A DNA stretch of 64,000 nucleotides from Sthenelais limicola (GCA_942159475.1 OW804097.1:36220298-36284297), one strand, 5' to 3'; shown: positions 32,225 through 43,800, numbered from the stretch's first letter. The notes: generated from the letters alone by a model not told the origin. A program made the numbers and translations.

Positions 32225-32530
32225 GTGTCAGATTGTCAGAAAATGTACAATTCACCTTCACCAATCTTCTCAAATAACTCAAGTTTAAGACAAAACTCAG
32301 CTGCAAAACACAGTTTAATATATTGCATTTTTATTCAGAACAGACAATAACATTCCGTATGTACATTTTGTAATGTTTGAAGCTTCTGTAATATACCAGA
32401 ACAGATATTTAAAAAAACATAATACAAAATATATCAGATATACCAGGCATTTATCATTTGTCAGTCTAATTTAGCATATTTTACTAAATGTGTACAGCTG
32501 CCAGTTGTACATTTTCGGACAATCTGGCCC
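32225..32530 (+). mobile_element. Family A MITE with a 70-bp internal insertion
   Basis: TSD ATAT; left end mutated to GTGTCAG. Confidence 0.8.
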
Positions 32531-32697
32531 ATATGTTAAATTGCCTTATAACACGACGTTTCTATTCGTGTAACTGTTATATTGACATGGGTGATATCAA
32601 ACTATTTTAGAGTCTGTTAATCAGTATTTACACGATGGGGGTAAACAATGTTACATAATTTATGTGCCTTGCACAAAGACGCCCCTGATGGACCTGG

Positions 32698-33053
32698 AAT
32701 AGGGGATTTGCATGTGCCACTGCGCATGTCTGTTACAGTGCATCATGGGATAGATTTTGATGAAATTTGACACAAATATTTGGCAACATTTTTATCAAAA
32801 ATTGCAAGAATGTTTTCACCAATATCTTAGCTTGTATAAATGAGCTATGAAAACCAAAGGCATGATAGGAAAGATGGGGACTTGTGTCATGAAAACATGT
32901 ATAACACATGTATAACACATATTGATATTGGAGCATTGATAAATAGTCCATGCTGAACATGGCATGTTTTATATAGATTTGAGACTGTATGCATTAGTCC
33001 CATAATTCCATGCGAATCAAGATTCAAAATGGCGGCTATGCAAATCCCCTATT
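32698..33053 (+). mobile_element. Family E MITE copy 4
   Basis: AATAGGGGATTTGCATG to TATGCAAATCCCCTATT, with an extra TGTATAACACA repeat inside. Confidence 0.85.
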
Positions 33054-33672
33054 AACCACAGAACTGCAGTTGGAATTCCTCAATCAAGATTGACATCTCC
33101 TTCTAACACTTCTTAGCTAGTGAGTGAATGGGGACCTATTGGTATTTACAAAAATGCCCCTACTTGCATGTACACATGTAATTGTTGATAAATAGGTTTA
33201 CGTAATCATCATTAATAAGGCGCACTTGGCTATGTATAGATGTTGGATTGGTGAATGTATATATCTTGGTATTGACCATATGGTGTACTTCTCATGCACA
33301 CTGGTGAACTAGACTGAGAACCTTTACATCCAGTGCAATGGAGACCAGGACTATTTCCCCAATATAATATTGCATACATTCATTCGAAAAGTGTGTCCCC
33401 GTCTAAGATGAATGACAATTAATTATCAACTTAAGTTCAATTCAATTCAATGCATTTTTGTATTAATACAAGAAAGGTGTGCAAAAAGGAGACCCGCATC
33501 TGAAAGTCAATTCCAGGTCTTCCAGTGGATTCCTGACTAGTTGGTACGAATAGAAAAAAAAATGATTTTGATTTGATTTTACATTAGGCCAAAAATAAAT
33601 TTGAGGGTTATTTTTCTAGATGTCTAAACTAGGCGTGTCGATCTAACTAGCAGCTAATATGAGCTATCTAAT
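33054..33672. other. No feature seen
   Basis: No gene or shared repeat recognised. Confidence 0.5.
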
Positions 33673-33738
33673 GGGTCAGATCGTCAGAAAATGTACAATT
33701 CGCCTTCACCAATCTTCTCTAATAATCCAAATTTAAAG
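33673..33738 (+). mobile_element. Family A MITE, left end only
   Basis: Starts GGGTCAGATCGTCAG, stops after CCAAATTTAAAG. Confidence 0.75.
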
Positions 33739-34017
33739 ATGCATTACCAGCTGTGGAAGATGCTGAAATGATATGACTATCCTTGAGATAAACACTCTAA
33801 AGCTATCATATGTCCTGGAGAAACGATTTATATGAAGAAAAACTGATTAAAAGTAAAAAATTTGGTTTGGGTTTTTGCTCTGCATATCACTGCATGAGTG
33901 GCCTGTAACTTCCCATTCAAGACAAGAGGGGTAGTGGGGAACCCCTAGTCACGTACATGCGTGTGCGCAGGGTCTATTTTTATCCGGTAAACAGCCCAAC
34001 CAATGGGGACTAAAGCC

Positions 34018-34144
34018 ATTAGAGCCTTCGTTTATTGTCCTCGCTGGCCCTCTAAGCCTTCGGGAAGCTGTCTCGGCCTCCGGCCTCGACAGGATTCCCG
34101 TCAGGCTTAGAGGGCCAGCTTGGACAATAAACTCAGGCTCTAAT
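34018..34144. repeat. GC-rich foldback, about 60-bp arms
   Basis: TTAGAGCCTTCGTTTATTG pairs with CAATAAACTCAGGCTCTAA; the centre holds CTGGCCCTCTAAGCC and its complement. Confidence 0.88.
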
Positions 34145-34849
34145 TGCCCAATAGTTTAGGTCCATAGAAGCAAGGTTTATAGAAATAGGCTTTACAGTTT
34201 CTAATAGGTAATCAAGTCATTGGTCACATTTTTATAAGTGGTATTTACCACTTAGAATTGTACTACTGTGATCTCATCCCCCTGATCAGAAACAAGTACA
34301 GAGTTATTAATAATAGCTGAGTGGATTGCTGTATATGTTCAGTTGACTGATCTAGTGATCACTGCATGGGGTTATAAATAGTGCATTTATAGATGCTTTT
34401 GACTACCATTGGTATTTATAATTATTGATGCCTATTTACTTTCACTTCAACCGAGAGGATTTTAATCAAGGAAATGTACAATGGCATTTGGACATAGTAG
34501 CAGTACAACAAACATCTGTTTGACAAGTCAAACCGAATTCCCCCAAACGTCTCACTATGCTAATGAAGCCAACTGAGATCATTAGCATATGGTGCGCCCT
34601 CATTTCCAATATATGATGTATGCTAACAAGGGAGAAATCCCTGTGAAATCTCTGGGTGAGAGACGATCCGACACACGTTCATTCGGTGCACACCGATTAT
34701 ATAATTCGCCACTTCTTTTGTTATTTACATGCTTTTAATGAGTTCGTAATTCTTAGATATTCGGGGACATGTTTGGGTTCACCTTATACTTGGTGTATGT
34801 GACAAAAGGAAAAAATGCGCAGATTTGCGCATCCATAGTTGGTAATGCA
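34145..34849. other. No feature seen
   Basis: No gene or shared repeat recognised. Confidence 0.5.
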
Positions 34850-35027
34850 TTTTTAAGACAGAAATAAGCTTCAAAATACAGTTTAATATAGCAGAACAGA
34901 TATTTCAAAACAACATAATACAAAATATATTCAGATACACCTGGAATTCATCATTGTTCAGCCTAATTCAATATATTTTACTAAATGTGTACAGCTGCGA
35001 ATTGTACATTTTTTGACAATCTGATCC
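34850..35027 (+). mobile_element. Family A MITE, left end missing
   Basis: Right end TTTTGACAATCTGATCC; next to another copy. Confidence 0.75.
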
Positions 35028-35039
35028 ATGTATATATAT

Positions 35040-35240
35040 GGGTCAGATTTTCAGATAACCCAAATTTCAGACGAAAATAAAGTTCAAAATACAGTTCAAC
35101 CTAACCAAACAGATTGCTAGAATCAATGCATTGCCGAATACTCCCGAATTTACCTAGTATTGACCAAATTGCAGTCTAATTTAGCAGAATTGACTAAATA
35201 TGTAAATCTGCAAATTGTACATTTTCTGAAAATCTGACCC
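35040..35240 (+). mobile_element. Family A MITE with deletion in the left arm
   Basis: GGGTCAGATTTTCAG joins directly to ATAACCC. Confidence 0.82.
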
Positions 35241-35344
35241 ACATACAGGTTAACTAATAAGTAAGCAACAAGTGCAATATTCTAATTAGCGACTGAAACC
35301 AACGAGTTAGTTAACAGATTTATTATACATGCCTTCAATCATAA

Positions 35345-35367
35345 ATTTTTTTTGAAAATCTGACCCA
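35345..35367 (+). mobile_element. Family A terminal fragment
   Basis: Only TTTGAAAATCTGACCC remains. Confidence 0.5.
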
Positions 35368-35369
35368 CA

Positions 35370-35779
35370 TATGTGATATGTTACAGGAAAATGAGTCATA
35401 AGTCATAAATAGATTTTGAGATATCATCATATTTGAAAAGAGGAGATCAAGGCGATTCTAATGGTAGTAAACAGTAGGACATCTAAATAGTGTTTCTATG
35501 TTTTAAGTTTGATATCTTCATTTTTGAAAAAGAAAAGTTATTTATATTTTTGGGTGTAAAATTACTGATGAAGTACTTAAATATACTCCATAAGATGACC
35601 TTAGAAATGCATAGATATATCTATAATACATTGCCTTGAAATTTTGTATATGTAATGTCACTAGCAACATTAAGCATCCCAAAAGTTAGAATATTCCAAC
35701 AAGGATATCTTATGAATAAATCACCTAAAAAATATCCATTTTCGACTTATGACTCATTTTCCTGAAACACATCACATAT
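35370..35779. mobile_element. Family C MITE copy 5
   Basis: ATGTGATATGTTACAGG at the left and CCTGAAACACATCACATAT at the right; CATAT/ATATG occurs at both borders. Confidence 0.75.
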
Positions 35780-36038
35780 GCTCTGGTAACATGTAACAGT
35801 CCAAGACATGAAGCGTTTGTGAATAGTAGGCAAAGAGACACTTAAGCTTCCATGGGGTTGGGAAGTTACAATCCCAAGATAAATCTTCAGTATATAAACG
35901 TGCGGAGATTAGCTGCGAGGATTCTTTGAAGTGTTAGCAAAGATTACCAGCCATACGGAGCTGACGGGGGATTAACTATGTTAACCCTGTATACAAGCCG
36001 GTATTAATCCTCTAGGCAATGCATACATACATGTATAT

Positions 36039-36226
36039 GGGTCAGATCGCCAGAAAATGTCCCATTCACCTTCACCAATCCTCTCAAATAACCCACATTT
36101 AAAATTAAGGCAATGTTAAATATCCTCAGATATATAATTTGAAAAGAGGAGATTTTTCAGCCTAATTTAGCAGAATTTACTAGATGTGTAGATCTGCAGA
36201 TTGTACGTTTTCCGAAAATCTTACCC
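36039..36226 (+). mobile_element. Family A MITE, internally deleted
   Basis: Ends GGGTCAGATCGCC and GAAAATCTTACCC. Confidence 0.82.
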
Positions 36227-36405
36227 ATGTATATCCTAATTTCTGTGGCGTTTCAAACTCTGCCTAAAACATACCGCATTAAGATGGGTGCAGCACTTTA
36301 TTATTATTTTTATCAAATATATTTATTCAGAATAAACGTACAGATACACGCTCACAATAAATTGTGTTTTTTGTTGTCTCCTGAAATTAGATCAATCAAT
36401 TACGT

Positions 36406-36479
36406 AGGTCAGATTTTCGCAAAACGCATTAATTGGATTTGGTGGAGATGAATTGTACATTTTCTGGCGGTTTTACCCA
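36406..36479 (-). mobile_element. Family A mini-derivative, 74 bp
   Basis: Both ends are present but almost all of the interior is gone. Confidence 0.7.
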
Positions 36480-36494
36480 TATATCATTTATAGT

Positions 36495-36625
36495 CGAATG
36501 ACACCAAAGCTATTAGTCCAACACTTTGGTATGTTCGAAGTTTTATTTGATGGTAATGGCGATGGTTTTTTTATTCGAACGTTTCGGATATTTAGTCGAT
36601 CCTTCTTCAGGGAATGATTACAATA
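36495..36625 (-). repeat. Retroelement 3'-tail-like repeat fragment
   Basis: On the - strand CCCTGAAGAAGGATCGACT, then ATCCGAAACGTTCGAATAAA, a motif seen near the ends of many invertebrate Penelope-like and other retroelements. No coding part is present. Confidence 0.35.
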
Positions 36626-37175
36626 ACGATTTTCAGAGTGTAAGATATTATAGGCCTATACATATTTTATCATATTCTAGGCAACGCACGAAGACACCTG
36701 GGTAGGGTATAATTGCGTTTTTTTCTCTCATATTATATTTTCACAATTTAATGTACTGGCCTCAAATAATTTTTTTTTAAAAATCATACAACAACGTCAA
36801 CGTGAATGGTGGCGGAAATCTAAAAAGGAATTATAGTGAAAGTCTAAAAAAGAATTATTGTGAAAGTCTCTATATAAAGGGTAGGTCTATATATAAAAAG
36901 GGGCTATTTTAGGCGTTGGTATGTTTACCAGGGAAGTACTGAAGGTGTTTACATAGCGCAGCAGGCTATAGGGATCTATAGTTAGAGCCAATGTAGTTGT
37001 TTGGTCATCTGGCTACACATCAATGCTCCACTTTCATTAATTCCTTTGATAAATGAATGATCGTTAAGTATCCAAGTTGTCAATCTCGGTTGCTATATCT
37101 TTTATTGAATATTCATTGATGAGAAGGTAATATTGGCTGATTATACTTTAAAAAAATCAATTATTGATAAACTTT
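36626..37175. other. No feature seen
   Basis: Contains a short tandem of GAAAGTCTAAAAAGGAATTAT; otherwise nothing. Confidence 0.5.
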
Positions 37176-37240
37176 TGTATTTGTATTTAAGATTTGTATT
37201 CAGCTACAGAGTAGTTTTGCAACAATTACAATATTCTCAG
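37176..37240 (-). mobile_element. 3' end remnant of the nested-LINE family
   Basis: This 65-bp stretch matches 53454-53514 (TGTATTTGTATTTAAG, then TATTCAG and CAATATTCTCAG), the 3' end of the intact LINE, in the same orientation. It looks like an extremely 5'-truncated copy and helps fix where the element's 3' end lies. Confidence 0.6.
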
Positions 37241-37264
37241 ACCGTGCTGTTATATATATACAAT

Positions 37265-37498
37265 GGGTCAGATCTTCAGAAAATGTACAATCGGCAGATC
37301 TACGCATTTAGTAAATTCTGCTAAATTAGACTGTAAAATGGTCAATACTGAGTATATCTGAGGATATTTGATATCGCCTTGATTCAAACAATCTGTTTGT
37401 TTATGTGGGACTGAAATTGAACCTGATTTCTATCTTAAATTTGGGTTATTTGAGAGGATTGGTAAAGATGAATTGTACATTTTCCGTCGATTTCACCC
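37265..37498 (-). mobile_element. Family A MITE
   Basis: Left GGGTCAGATC, right TTTCACCC. Confidence 0.85.
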
Positions 37499-37645
37499 AT
37501 AAGTTGTGGACCAAATAGTTCATGGACAGCTGCATTATAATTATCAACTCCTCATTAAATCCAATTCGATGAAATGAGTGATTATATAGGAATAAGTAGC
37601 CACATTCCGAGAGGGCAGGTAAAAAGGAACAGAATGGGTATATAT

Positions 37646-37881
37646 GGGTCAGATTTTCAGAAAGTGCACAATTCACATTTAGAAACCCTCCCAAATAACC
37701 CCAATTTAATACAGAAATGAAACTCAAAACAACATTAAACACAACCAAACACATATTTTGAATCAACTCTATAACGAATATACTCAGATATAGCTAGTAT
37801 TTTGTCATTTTTTCCTCTAATTTAGCAGAATTTGGGAGATGTGTAGAACTGTAGATGGTGCATTTCCTGAAAATCTGACCC
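37646..37881 (+). mobile_element. Family A MITE
   Basis: Both ends intact. Confidence 0.85.
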
Positions 37882-37992
37882 TTATACAATTCTATGACCC
37901 ACAGACAAAGGTCAGCTAGTCCAGGGTATTGCAGATTGTTCAATCATGTGACCATTGTGTGATATGACCGGGGATTATGTGCCTTTCCATAT

Positions 37993-38235
37993 GAGTCAGA
38001 TCTATAGAAAATGTACAATTGGCCTCCACTATCCTCTGAAATAACCCGAATTTAAGACGATAATCAGGTTCAAAATACAGTTCAACATAACCAGACAGAT
38101 TCATTGAATGAATACAATACAGAATACACTCAGATATGATAGATATACTCAGTATTTATCATTTTTTCATCTAATTTAGCAGAATTTGAGAGATGTGTAG
38201 AACTGTAGATTGTGCACTTTCTAACGATCTGACCC
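37993..38235 (+). mobile_element. Family A MITE
   Basis: Left end mutated to GAGTCAG. Confidence 0.83.
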
Positions 38236-38694
38236 ATGTACACATGTAGCTTTATTACATCTCGTAACATTCTAAACTAAACTTCCGTCGTTGATCGTGA
38301 CAAACTCCCTATATGATGGCATGCCCGCAATCATTGGTGTTAAAAAGAATTTTATCTACCCTTTTGATATTTCAAATTAGCATTTTTAACAGAAGAAACT
38401 GATATTTTTCCGGGTGGTAAACCAGTAGAGAGTTTAAGCATATAAAGATCGATACTCAAGTATCGCGATCTATAGTATCCTCGCCTCCAAATCTGATTGG
38501 TTGCTGGTCTAATCAGTGCACGCGGGTTCGCTTGATAGCAGACGACAATTGGACTCCCTCAGCGGCGTTCCACTACCATCATCAGTTGCAGGGTCGATTT
38601 CGTGGCGTCTACGTCGTGAGAGTAATACCAGCAGACGACATTTAGACGCAAACGCGGGAGTTACTCCTACTCATCATTTTGATCAAACTTAACC
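38236..38694 (+). other. PLAC8 gene 5' flank
   Basis: Repeat-free stretch upstream of the PLAC8 start, richer in GC after 38480; probably promoter and 5' UTR. Confidence 0.4.
38441..38447 (+). promoter_or_regulatory. Possible TATA box of the PLAC8 gene
   Basis: TATAAAG lies 248 bp upstream of the PLAC8 start codon in a stretch free of recognisable repeats. Position alone suggests it; no transcript start can be confirmed. Confidence 0.2.
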
Positions 38695-39093
38695 ATGTCT
38701 GGACAAGTACAAACACAAGGAACAGCCGAATGGCAACATGGACCTTTAGGATGTCTTGCCGACAAACGCCTCTGCATTTTATCTTTTCTCGTGCCTTGCT
38801 ACGTTATTGGGAAGAACGCTGAGGGTTTAGGGGAGGATTGTATCCTTACCGGTCTACTTGCTTGTATAGGCCTTCCCTTCCAACCCATAATGCGCTGGAG
38901 AATAAGGCAAGAAAAAGGAATCAAAGGATCGATGTTAATGGATGCGTTAATGACGACATTTTTACCATGCTGTGCTCTTACTCAAGAGGCCTTGGAACTG
39001 GGTTGGGCGCTACCAAAAGAAGTGGCCAACATGGGTAAGAAGAAGGAAGGGGCAAGCAATCCGGATCAAACCCCGGACATGGATAGGCAATAG
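38695..39093 (+). CDS. PLAC8/cornifelin-family Cys-rich protein, single exon
   Basis: One uninterrupted 132-codon frame from ATG to TAG. It shows the PLAC8 pattern: an N-terminal W..GPLGCL segment (residues 13-20), a Cys-containing hydrophobic stretch ILSFLVPCYVIGKNAEGLG (about 29-47), a second hydrophobic stretch GLLACIGLPF (about 54-63), then RWRIRQEKGIKGSMLMDALM and LPCCALTQEALELG, the family's C-terminal signature. Family members are small membrane-associated or lysosomal proteins (PLAC8/onzin, cornifelin, plant PCR/FW2.2) linked to differentiation or metal handling; the role here is not known. The Lys- and Asp-rich tail is divergent. Vertebrate relatives are split by introns, so the intronless form could be a retrocopy, but no poly(A) or TSD is visible. 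Confidence 0.85.
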   Translation: MSGQVQTQGTAEWQHGPLGCLADKRLCILSFLVPCYVIGKNAEGLGEDCILTGLLACIGLPFQPIMRWRIRQEKGIKGSMLMDALMTTFLPCCALTQEALELGWALPKEVANMGKKKEGASNPDQTPDMDRQ

Positions 39094-39396
39094 TTGGACT
39101 TGTTCCCCGAGTGCATTACTCCTGTATTATTGTATATCATTTGACGGATACAACATGAGGATTTCGGCATTACGTATATCATTATAAGATAAAGACTGCC
39201 AAGGATTTAATACAGATTATCTCTGTAAATGTGTAATATGTAGTGTATAATACAACGTTAGTATAGTATGTTTTGTACCTGGTATGATTACTCGTATATT
39301 TATGCTCATTTGGCGGACCCCCATCAACCTGTATATACACTGAGCTCTGTATGAACTGTACGTTCACCCGTAGAACTGGATTCCTAATAAGCAAGT

Positions 39397-39624
39397 GGGT
39401 GAAATCGCCGGAATATGTACAATTCACCTTCACCAATCCTCTCAAATAACCCAAATTTAAGACAAAAATTCAGTTTAAAATTCAGTTCAATATAACCGAA
39501 CAGACGGCTTGAATCAAGGCGATATCAAATATACCTAGTATTGACCATTTTACAGCCTAATTGTGCAGAATTTACTAAATGTGTAGACTTGCCGATTGTG
39601 CATTTTCTGAAAATCTGTCCACCC
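39397..39624 (+). mobile_element. Family A MITE
   Basis: Left GGGTGAAATCGCC; 304 bp after the PLAC8 stop. Confidence 0.85.
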
Positions 39625-39777
39625 AAGGGAATGAAAACTTGGATTGCTACGTAACGTTGCCCAGTCTGTAAGGATATGAGAACAACACTATGGACCACTA
39701 TTCAGCCTGGTATTCCTGGGCACCCTAAACTTGAACCGTAGCCAACCCATGTTTGACATCAAACATCAAGGAAACCC

Positions 39778-39801
39778 ACCACCACCACCACCACCACATT
39801 C
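39778..39801 (+). repeat. (CCA)n microsatellite
   Basis: About seven CCA units in a row. Confidence 0.85.
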
Positions 39802-40092
39802 AAGTCAACAACATATACGTGGACAATATAGCTTCACCAATATTACATTCTTTATACCAATTGTTCCTTAATTAACAGAGTTACTTACAGGGATTATTTG
39901 ATTTATAATATCTATGCAGCGAATGATTAAAACACATTTGTTTGACCTCAGGTTTAAAGACTGTAATCAACCAGTAATTATTTGCAATATTGTTACTCAT
40001 ATATTCGAGTTCCACTCTCATATGTTCGAGTTCCACTCTAATATGTTCGAGTTGCACACATAATTTGACGAACTGCCTATTGATTGATTGAT

Positions 40093-40160
40093 TATTCATG
40101 AGCTAGGTGGTAGAGCAGGGTAGCCTGGCAGGTGATCAGAAAGTTCAGACCACCAATAAC
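40093..40160 (+). repeat. Possible tRNA-derived SINE head
   Basis: TAGGTGGTAGAGCAGGGTAGC resembles an RNA polymerase III A box, and AAAGTTCAGACC a weak B box at about the right spacing. No tRNA fold is clear. Confidence 0.25.
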
Positions 40161-40721
40161 TGTCAACTGAACCGCTTGCACCTGCAGCTCTTTAAAAATG
40201 AAATAATTATAGCACCTATGGACTTGATACAAGAATATTAACAAGTTTTAAATTCCTCTGAAATGATACTAAGCAAAACTTACATATTGGATTACTAGCA
40301 ATAGGCATATTATATATTCATTCATACATGGGCAAATTTCTGTGAAACCTATTCGGGGCTTTAAATGGGCTTTGACAAAAAAAGCCATTTAACGTTTAGT
40401 AAAATTATCTTCGTTATTACTCTTGTAATTATTTACATGTTATCACTACTGAATATTAATTGTATACAAACATGAATAAATGAAAGTAACATTGTAATAG
40501 CTGGTCTGTTTTCGATGCTAGTATATGTAGTTCCATCGACATTAAAACTTGAATAGCTTCCCAATACTACTCTAATCCAATCTCGTCATGATAAAATTGA
40601 GAATAACTTATATTGTGTGTTTAAAATTACAATACAACCCAAAAGTGGAGCTTTTACATACTAGGCAAACGTCCTAACACCCTTTAAAGGTCCTCGTTGA
40701 TGTATTTATAAGAGGATAAGT

Positions 40722-40950
40722 GGGTGAAATCGCCAAAGAATGTACAATTCATCTTCACCAATCCTCTCAAATAACCCGAATTTAAGACACAAATCAGTTT
40801 TGATTCAGTTCAACATAACCAGATTGTTTGAATCAAGGCAATGCCAAATATCCTCAGATATACCTAGTATTGACCATTATCCAGCCTAATTTAGCAGAAT
40901 TGACTAAATGGGTAGATCTGCCGATTGTACATTTTCTAAAGATCTGACCC
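40722..40950 (+). mobile_element. Family A MITE
   Basis: Left GGGTGAAATCGCC, right GATCTGACCC. Confidence 0.85.
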
Positions 40951-41060
40951 ATAAGAGGATCTAGCTAACGCCTTGCTTTTGTAGGATGGAGATTACCAGG
41001 GAACCCGATAAACCCCTAGAAACCCCCTGCAGCAGTTGTAAACAGTCATGTCGGGTATTT

Positions 41061-41295
41061 GGGTGAAATCGTCAGAAAATGTACAATTGGCCTTCACCAA
41101 TCCCCTCAAATAACCCAAATTTCAGACAAAAATCAGCTTCAAAATACAGTTCAACCTAACCAGACCGATTTATTGAATGAATACAATACAGAATACACTC
41201 AGATATACTCAGTTTTTACAATTTTTCACACTAATTTGTCAGAATTTGAGAGATGTGTAGAAATGTGGATTGTGCATTTTCTGACAATCCGACCC
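41061..41295 (+). mobile_element. Family A MITE
   Basis: TSD ATTT. Confidence 0.87.
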
Positions 41296-41910
41296 ATTTG
41301 GGCCATTGTTCTGTATGAATGATGCACAGGTAAGGGGTGAGATTGACCTTTCTCTGGGGCGTCTGTTGTCATGGTCACGCCTCAAGAAGCAAGAGGGTCA
41401 CGTGTCCCGCGTACACTCTCACTGGACTCGCGTCTCTCTAGTATGGTGTGTCAATAACACGGGTATGGACATGGGAAGATTTTTTTATTAGATTGATGAT
41501 TAGATAAACGGATTATTTTAAACCCAATATTACCAAACAGCACTTTGGGATTATTGATATTCTTTCTCAGTAGGATTTGTTTTTTCATTTGTTTTCATTC
41601 TATTCAATTTAGAGGTTTTTTTCATCTTTTTGGGGGTAAAGTTAAATCAAGCAAATATAAATTGACCATCCTTTACATTTAATGACATCAATCTAAAAAC
41701 TAAACTAAAAACCGTGACTGACTCTAGTTTGAGCAATCAAATCCATCACCACAGATAAAAAAATGTTGTCCCAAACACCATTGATGAATCTTTTTTTATT
41801 TCATTGCATGATACTTCAAAAGGTTAATTTCAAGTGTTTGACCGTACGACGTATACGTCCACGTTTGTAATGTAAGTTGTTAGGTGATATTGGTGCCGGG
41901 ATATCATGGC
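41296..41910. other. No feature seen
   Basis: No gene or shared repeat recognised. Confidence 0.5.
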
Positions 41911-41962
41911 AATTCCAGGATGAAATGGCAGGTTTTATGGGAAAGCTCACTCCCAGGCTATC

Positions 41963-42312
41963 ATAGGGGATTTGCATGTGCCACTGCGCGTGTTTGTTAC
42001 AGTGCATCCTGGGATGGATTCTGATGAAATCTCACATACGAATATATGTCAAAATCTTTATCGAAAATTGCAAAAATGTTTTCAGCAATATCATAGCTTT
42101 TATTAATGATCTATGTTAACCAAATGCATGATGGGAAAAATGGTGACTTGTGATGTGGAAACATGTGAAACACATGGATATTGACGTTAGAGCATTGATA
42201 AATAGTCCATGCTGAACATAACATGTTTTCTATAGGTTTTACACTCTACCATTAGTCCCATAATTCCATGTGAATCAAAATTCAAAATGGTGGCTATGCA
42301 AATCCCCTATTC
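41963..42312 (+). mobile_element. Family E MITE copy 5
   Basis: ATAGGGGATTTGCATGTGCC to ATGCAAATCCCCTATT, flanked by 51-bp imperfect direct repeats (41911-41961, 42310-42360). Confidence 0.85.
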
Positions 42313-42481
42313 CAGGATGAATTGGCAGATTTTATGGGAAAGCTGACTCCCAGGCAATTCCACTATAGACAGGTACTTCCTTCCCCTATATTTCACGTCG
42401 CTATCGGCATAAAACTGATGACTTTTTGTCTACTATCACTACATATTTTTTCGCGCGTCTCTCTTGTTTTTATCATTAATT

Positions 42482-42717
42482 GGGTCAGATTTTCAGAAAA
42501 TGTACAATTTAACTTCACCAATCCCCTCAAATAACCCAAATTCCAGACGAAAATAAAGTTCAAAATAGAGTTCAACCTAACCAAACAGATTGATTGAATA
42601 AATGCAATGCTGAATATACTCAAATTTACCTAGTATTGACCAAATTGCAGCCTAATTTAGCAGAATTTACTCAAATATGTACAGCTGCCAATTGAACATA
42701 TTCTAAAAATCTGACTC
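42482..42717 (+). mobile_element. Family A MITE
   Basis: TSD AATT; right end CTGACTC. Confidence 0.86.
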
Positions 42718-42943
42718 AATTGACTAGCAGTTTCAGTTTTATGTCCTAGACCATTACACACACACACATAGATTCGCACGCAAAAAATGCGATTTATCCA
42801 TTTTGCCGGGGGAAATTTGTGATCAGACATATAGTTACAAAAGTGTTATACATCTGTCATTTTAATAGGTAATGTCTACTGATTTTTAACGAAGAAAAAA
42901 TACAGAAGTTATATGGGCAATTTCAGCATAAGACCCTGCCCAC

Positions 42944-43123
42944 ACACAGCCGATTTAGCCCCCGATTGCCCCCCGATGTGGGTCTCCCGATGAATCCTAT
43001 ACGATTTCATTTCAAATCCTGGTTTATGTTTTTGAAATAACATAAACCAGGATTGAAAATGAAACCCTAGGATTCATCGGGAGACCCAAATCGGGGGGAA
43101 ATCGGTTGTGTGTGTGCAGGGTT
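42944..43123. repeat. Long foldback, about 80-bp arms
   Basis: CTGCCCACACACAGCCGAT...GGGTCTCCCGATGAATCCTA pairs with its near-complement; centre ATCCTGGTTTATGTT/AACATAAACCAGGAT. Confidence 0.88.
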
Positions 43124-43314
43124 TAACATCGCATCTCTATCATAGATCTGACACATCTTTACGATTAACCTTATCAAACCCTTGTCGGCGATAATTATGT
43201 ACACTGACATTCCAGCAGCTAATGCCCGCACCCACATTCCACTTGCAATTCTCCCACACGCGGCGTGTGTGGTGGGACCCAGTGGTCCGGATCCAACATG
43301 CAGGAGATATACAT

Positions 43315-43549
43315 GGGTGAAATCGGCAGAAAATGTACTATTGGCCTTCACCAATCCTCTCAAATAACTCAAATTTAAGCCAAAAATGATGTTTAAAGTA
43401 CAGTTCAACATAACCAAACAGATTTTTTGAATCGAGGCAAGTTCAAATATCCTCAGATATACCTAGAATTGACCATTTTTCAGCTTTATTTACCAGAATT
43501 TCATAAATGGGTAGATCGGCCGATTGTACATTTTCTGACAGTCTGACCC
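43315..43549 (+). mobile_element. Family A MITE
   Basis: Left GGGTGAAATCGGC. Confidence 0.85.
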
Positions 43550-43800
43550 TTATTATATAATAAGAACAAAGCGGCATTCCTCCTTCCCTTTAAACGAACT
43601 TCCTGACTGATTGTGATAGTACCCAATGACTGATTCACTTCTAGCTGTTACCTTCCACATCAGGCTGCAGTTCCCACACATATAGTTTTCTATTGTATTT
43701 TTTTCCCTTTTCTTTTGCTGTATAGTGATGTTCCCATGTCATCATATTCCCAATTCCCTCTCCCCATGCGTCCACATATATGAAACACAGCTGACTAAAT

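Larger units (their letters stand above)
39625..40721. other. Intergenic, little seen
   Basis: Holds the CCA microsatellite, three TATGTTCGAGTTCCACTC-like tandem words (40000-40060) and the SINE-like piece; no gene. Confidence 0.45.

Noticed and set aside
42393..42623. Many small ORFs sharing residues like [16 protein letters not shown]
   Set aside because: All are translations of the same end of the family A MITE in various frames and are broken differently in each copy; no conserved start or length.
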